NCBI GenBank assembly: GCA_029932545.1
Contig: JAOZPW010000079.1
Coordinates: forward strand, 7,624 to 14,087
Source: Thermoanaerobaculales bacterium
Lineage (GTDB): Bacteria > Acidobacteriota > Thermoanaerobaculia > Thermoanaerobaculales > Sulfomarinibacteraceae
Direction of reading: 5' to 3'
Length of the DNA: 6,464 nt
Part shown: positions 6,251 through 6,464 of the stretch, piece by piece
Layout: each line of letters starts with the position of its first letter
How positions within the stretch are numbered: the first letter of the stretch is position 1
Made by a program: the position numbers and the translations under genes
Notes under the pieces: generated by a model
What the model was told of the DNA's origin: nothing
Database searches by the model: none
What the model saw: only the letters and a program-made list of their open reading frames with translations

Positions 6251-6429
6251 GCCCGGCACGCGGGCTCCACCCGCCCAGCGGCTTGAGAGAAACGTCCTCC
6301 GACAGAAGACTTTCGTCGACCGTCCCTCTCAAACCGCATACGCTTCGCGTAACGCCGGGTTTGGCGTTGCCGGTGATGGCTCAGTCGAACAGAAAGAGCG
6401 TTCGCCCATGCGGACGAAGTCCGCTTTCT
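6251..6429 (-). ncRNA. Candidate structured RNA or mobile-element remnant (five consecutive stems)
   Basis: Read on the minus strand, stems follow one another closely. First, 6424-6429 pairs with 6391-6396 and encloses CGGAC/GTCCG (6419-6423 with 6411-6415). Next come AACGCC/GGCGTT (6363-6368 with 6351-6356) and TACGC-GAA-GCGTA (6351-6339). A long arm pairs 6326-6337 with 6278-6289: 12 consecutive pairs, one of them U-G only on the minus strand (C/A mismatch on plus). Its inner hairpin is CGAC.GAA/TTC.GTCG (6300-6318). Last is GCCCG/CGGGC (6251-6265), which competes with GCGGG/CCCGC (6260-6274). No named RNA family was recognised, and a group II intron or insertion-sequence remnant is an alternative. 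Pairings are seen; expression and function are inferred. Confidence 0.35.
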
Positions 6430-6464
6430 CAAGGACCGTTCGGTCATCGGGACTCCCTGAGTTC

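Larger units (their letters stand above)
6118..6464. other. Gene-free stretch upstream of the ispB-like gene
   Basis: No convincing protein gene lies in these 347 bases. The minus-strand frame is open but its translation (MTERSLRKRTSSAW onward) is compositionally odd and runs through repeats. The stretch holds a small hairpin, TTCAGC (6149-6154) with GCTGAA (6160-6165), the CACAGAG cluster, and a chain of stems from 6251 to 6429. The ispB promoter should lie in or beyond it, but no convincing -35/-10 pair was recognised. Confidence 0.6.

Noticed and set aside
6118..6447. N-terminal extension of the ispB-like frame as real coding sequence
   Set aside because: The composition is unlike a synthase, it translates the CACAGAG tract and hairpins, and the core enzyme is already of normal length without it.

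Overview
The window looks like chromosomal DNA from a GC-rich free-living bacterium. It carries core housekeeping genes (replicative polymerase, polyprenyl diphosphate synthase) beside a small toxin-antitoxin module. The lineage cannot be fixed from this sequence. The DnaE with an intact PHP metal site and the short low-complexity intergenic repeats would suit a deep-branching soil or sediment lineage such as Acidobacteriota or a deltaproteobacterial relative, but that is a weak inference.

Layout, left to right. (1) 1-327, plus strand: the C-terminal part of an RtcB RNA ligase, cut by the window edge. (2) 290-987, minus strand: a two-gene toxin-antitoxin operon, a ribbon-helix-helix antitoxin followed by a MazF/PemK mRNA interferase. 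The genes overlap by an ATGA stop/start, and a palindromic operator-like site sits just upstream of the antitoxin. The toxin's 3' end runs 38 bp antisense into the end of rtcB. (3) 1079-4627, minus: full-length dnaE, encoding the DNA polymerase III alpha subunit. (4) 4628-4768: a divergent intergenic gap with two kinds of short repeat and a possible plus-strand promoter. (5) 4769-5104, plus: a small two-repeat TPR protein. (6) 5110-6117, minus: a long-chain trans-polyprenyl diphosphate synthase of the IspB type, ending 5 bp from the TPR gene. (7) 6118-6464: no convincing gene. It holds a CACAGAG repeat cluster and a dense chain of hairpins that may be a structured RNA or a mobile-element remnant.

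The most interesting link is between RtcB and MazF. MazF-family toxins cut RNA to leave 2',3'-cyclic phosphate and 5'-OH ends, and RtcB joins such ends. Here the cutter and the potential repair enzyme are encoded tail to tail with overlapping 3' ends. The second item of note is the multi-stem region upstream of the ispB-like gene. Its longest helix is continuous only when read as minus-strand RNA, because a C/A mismatch on the plus strand becomes a G-U pair.
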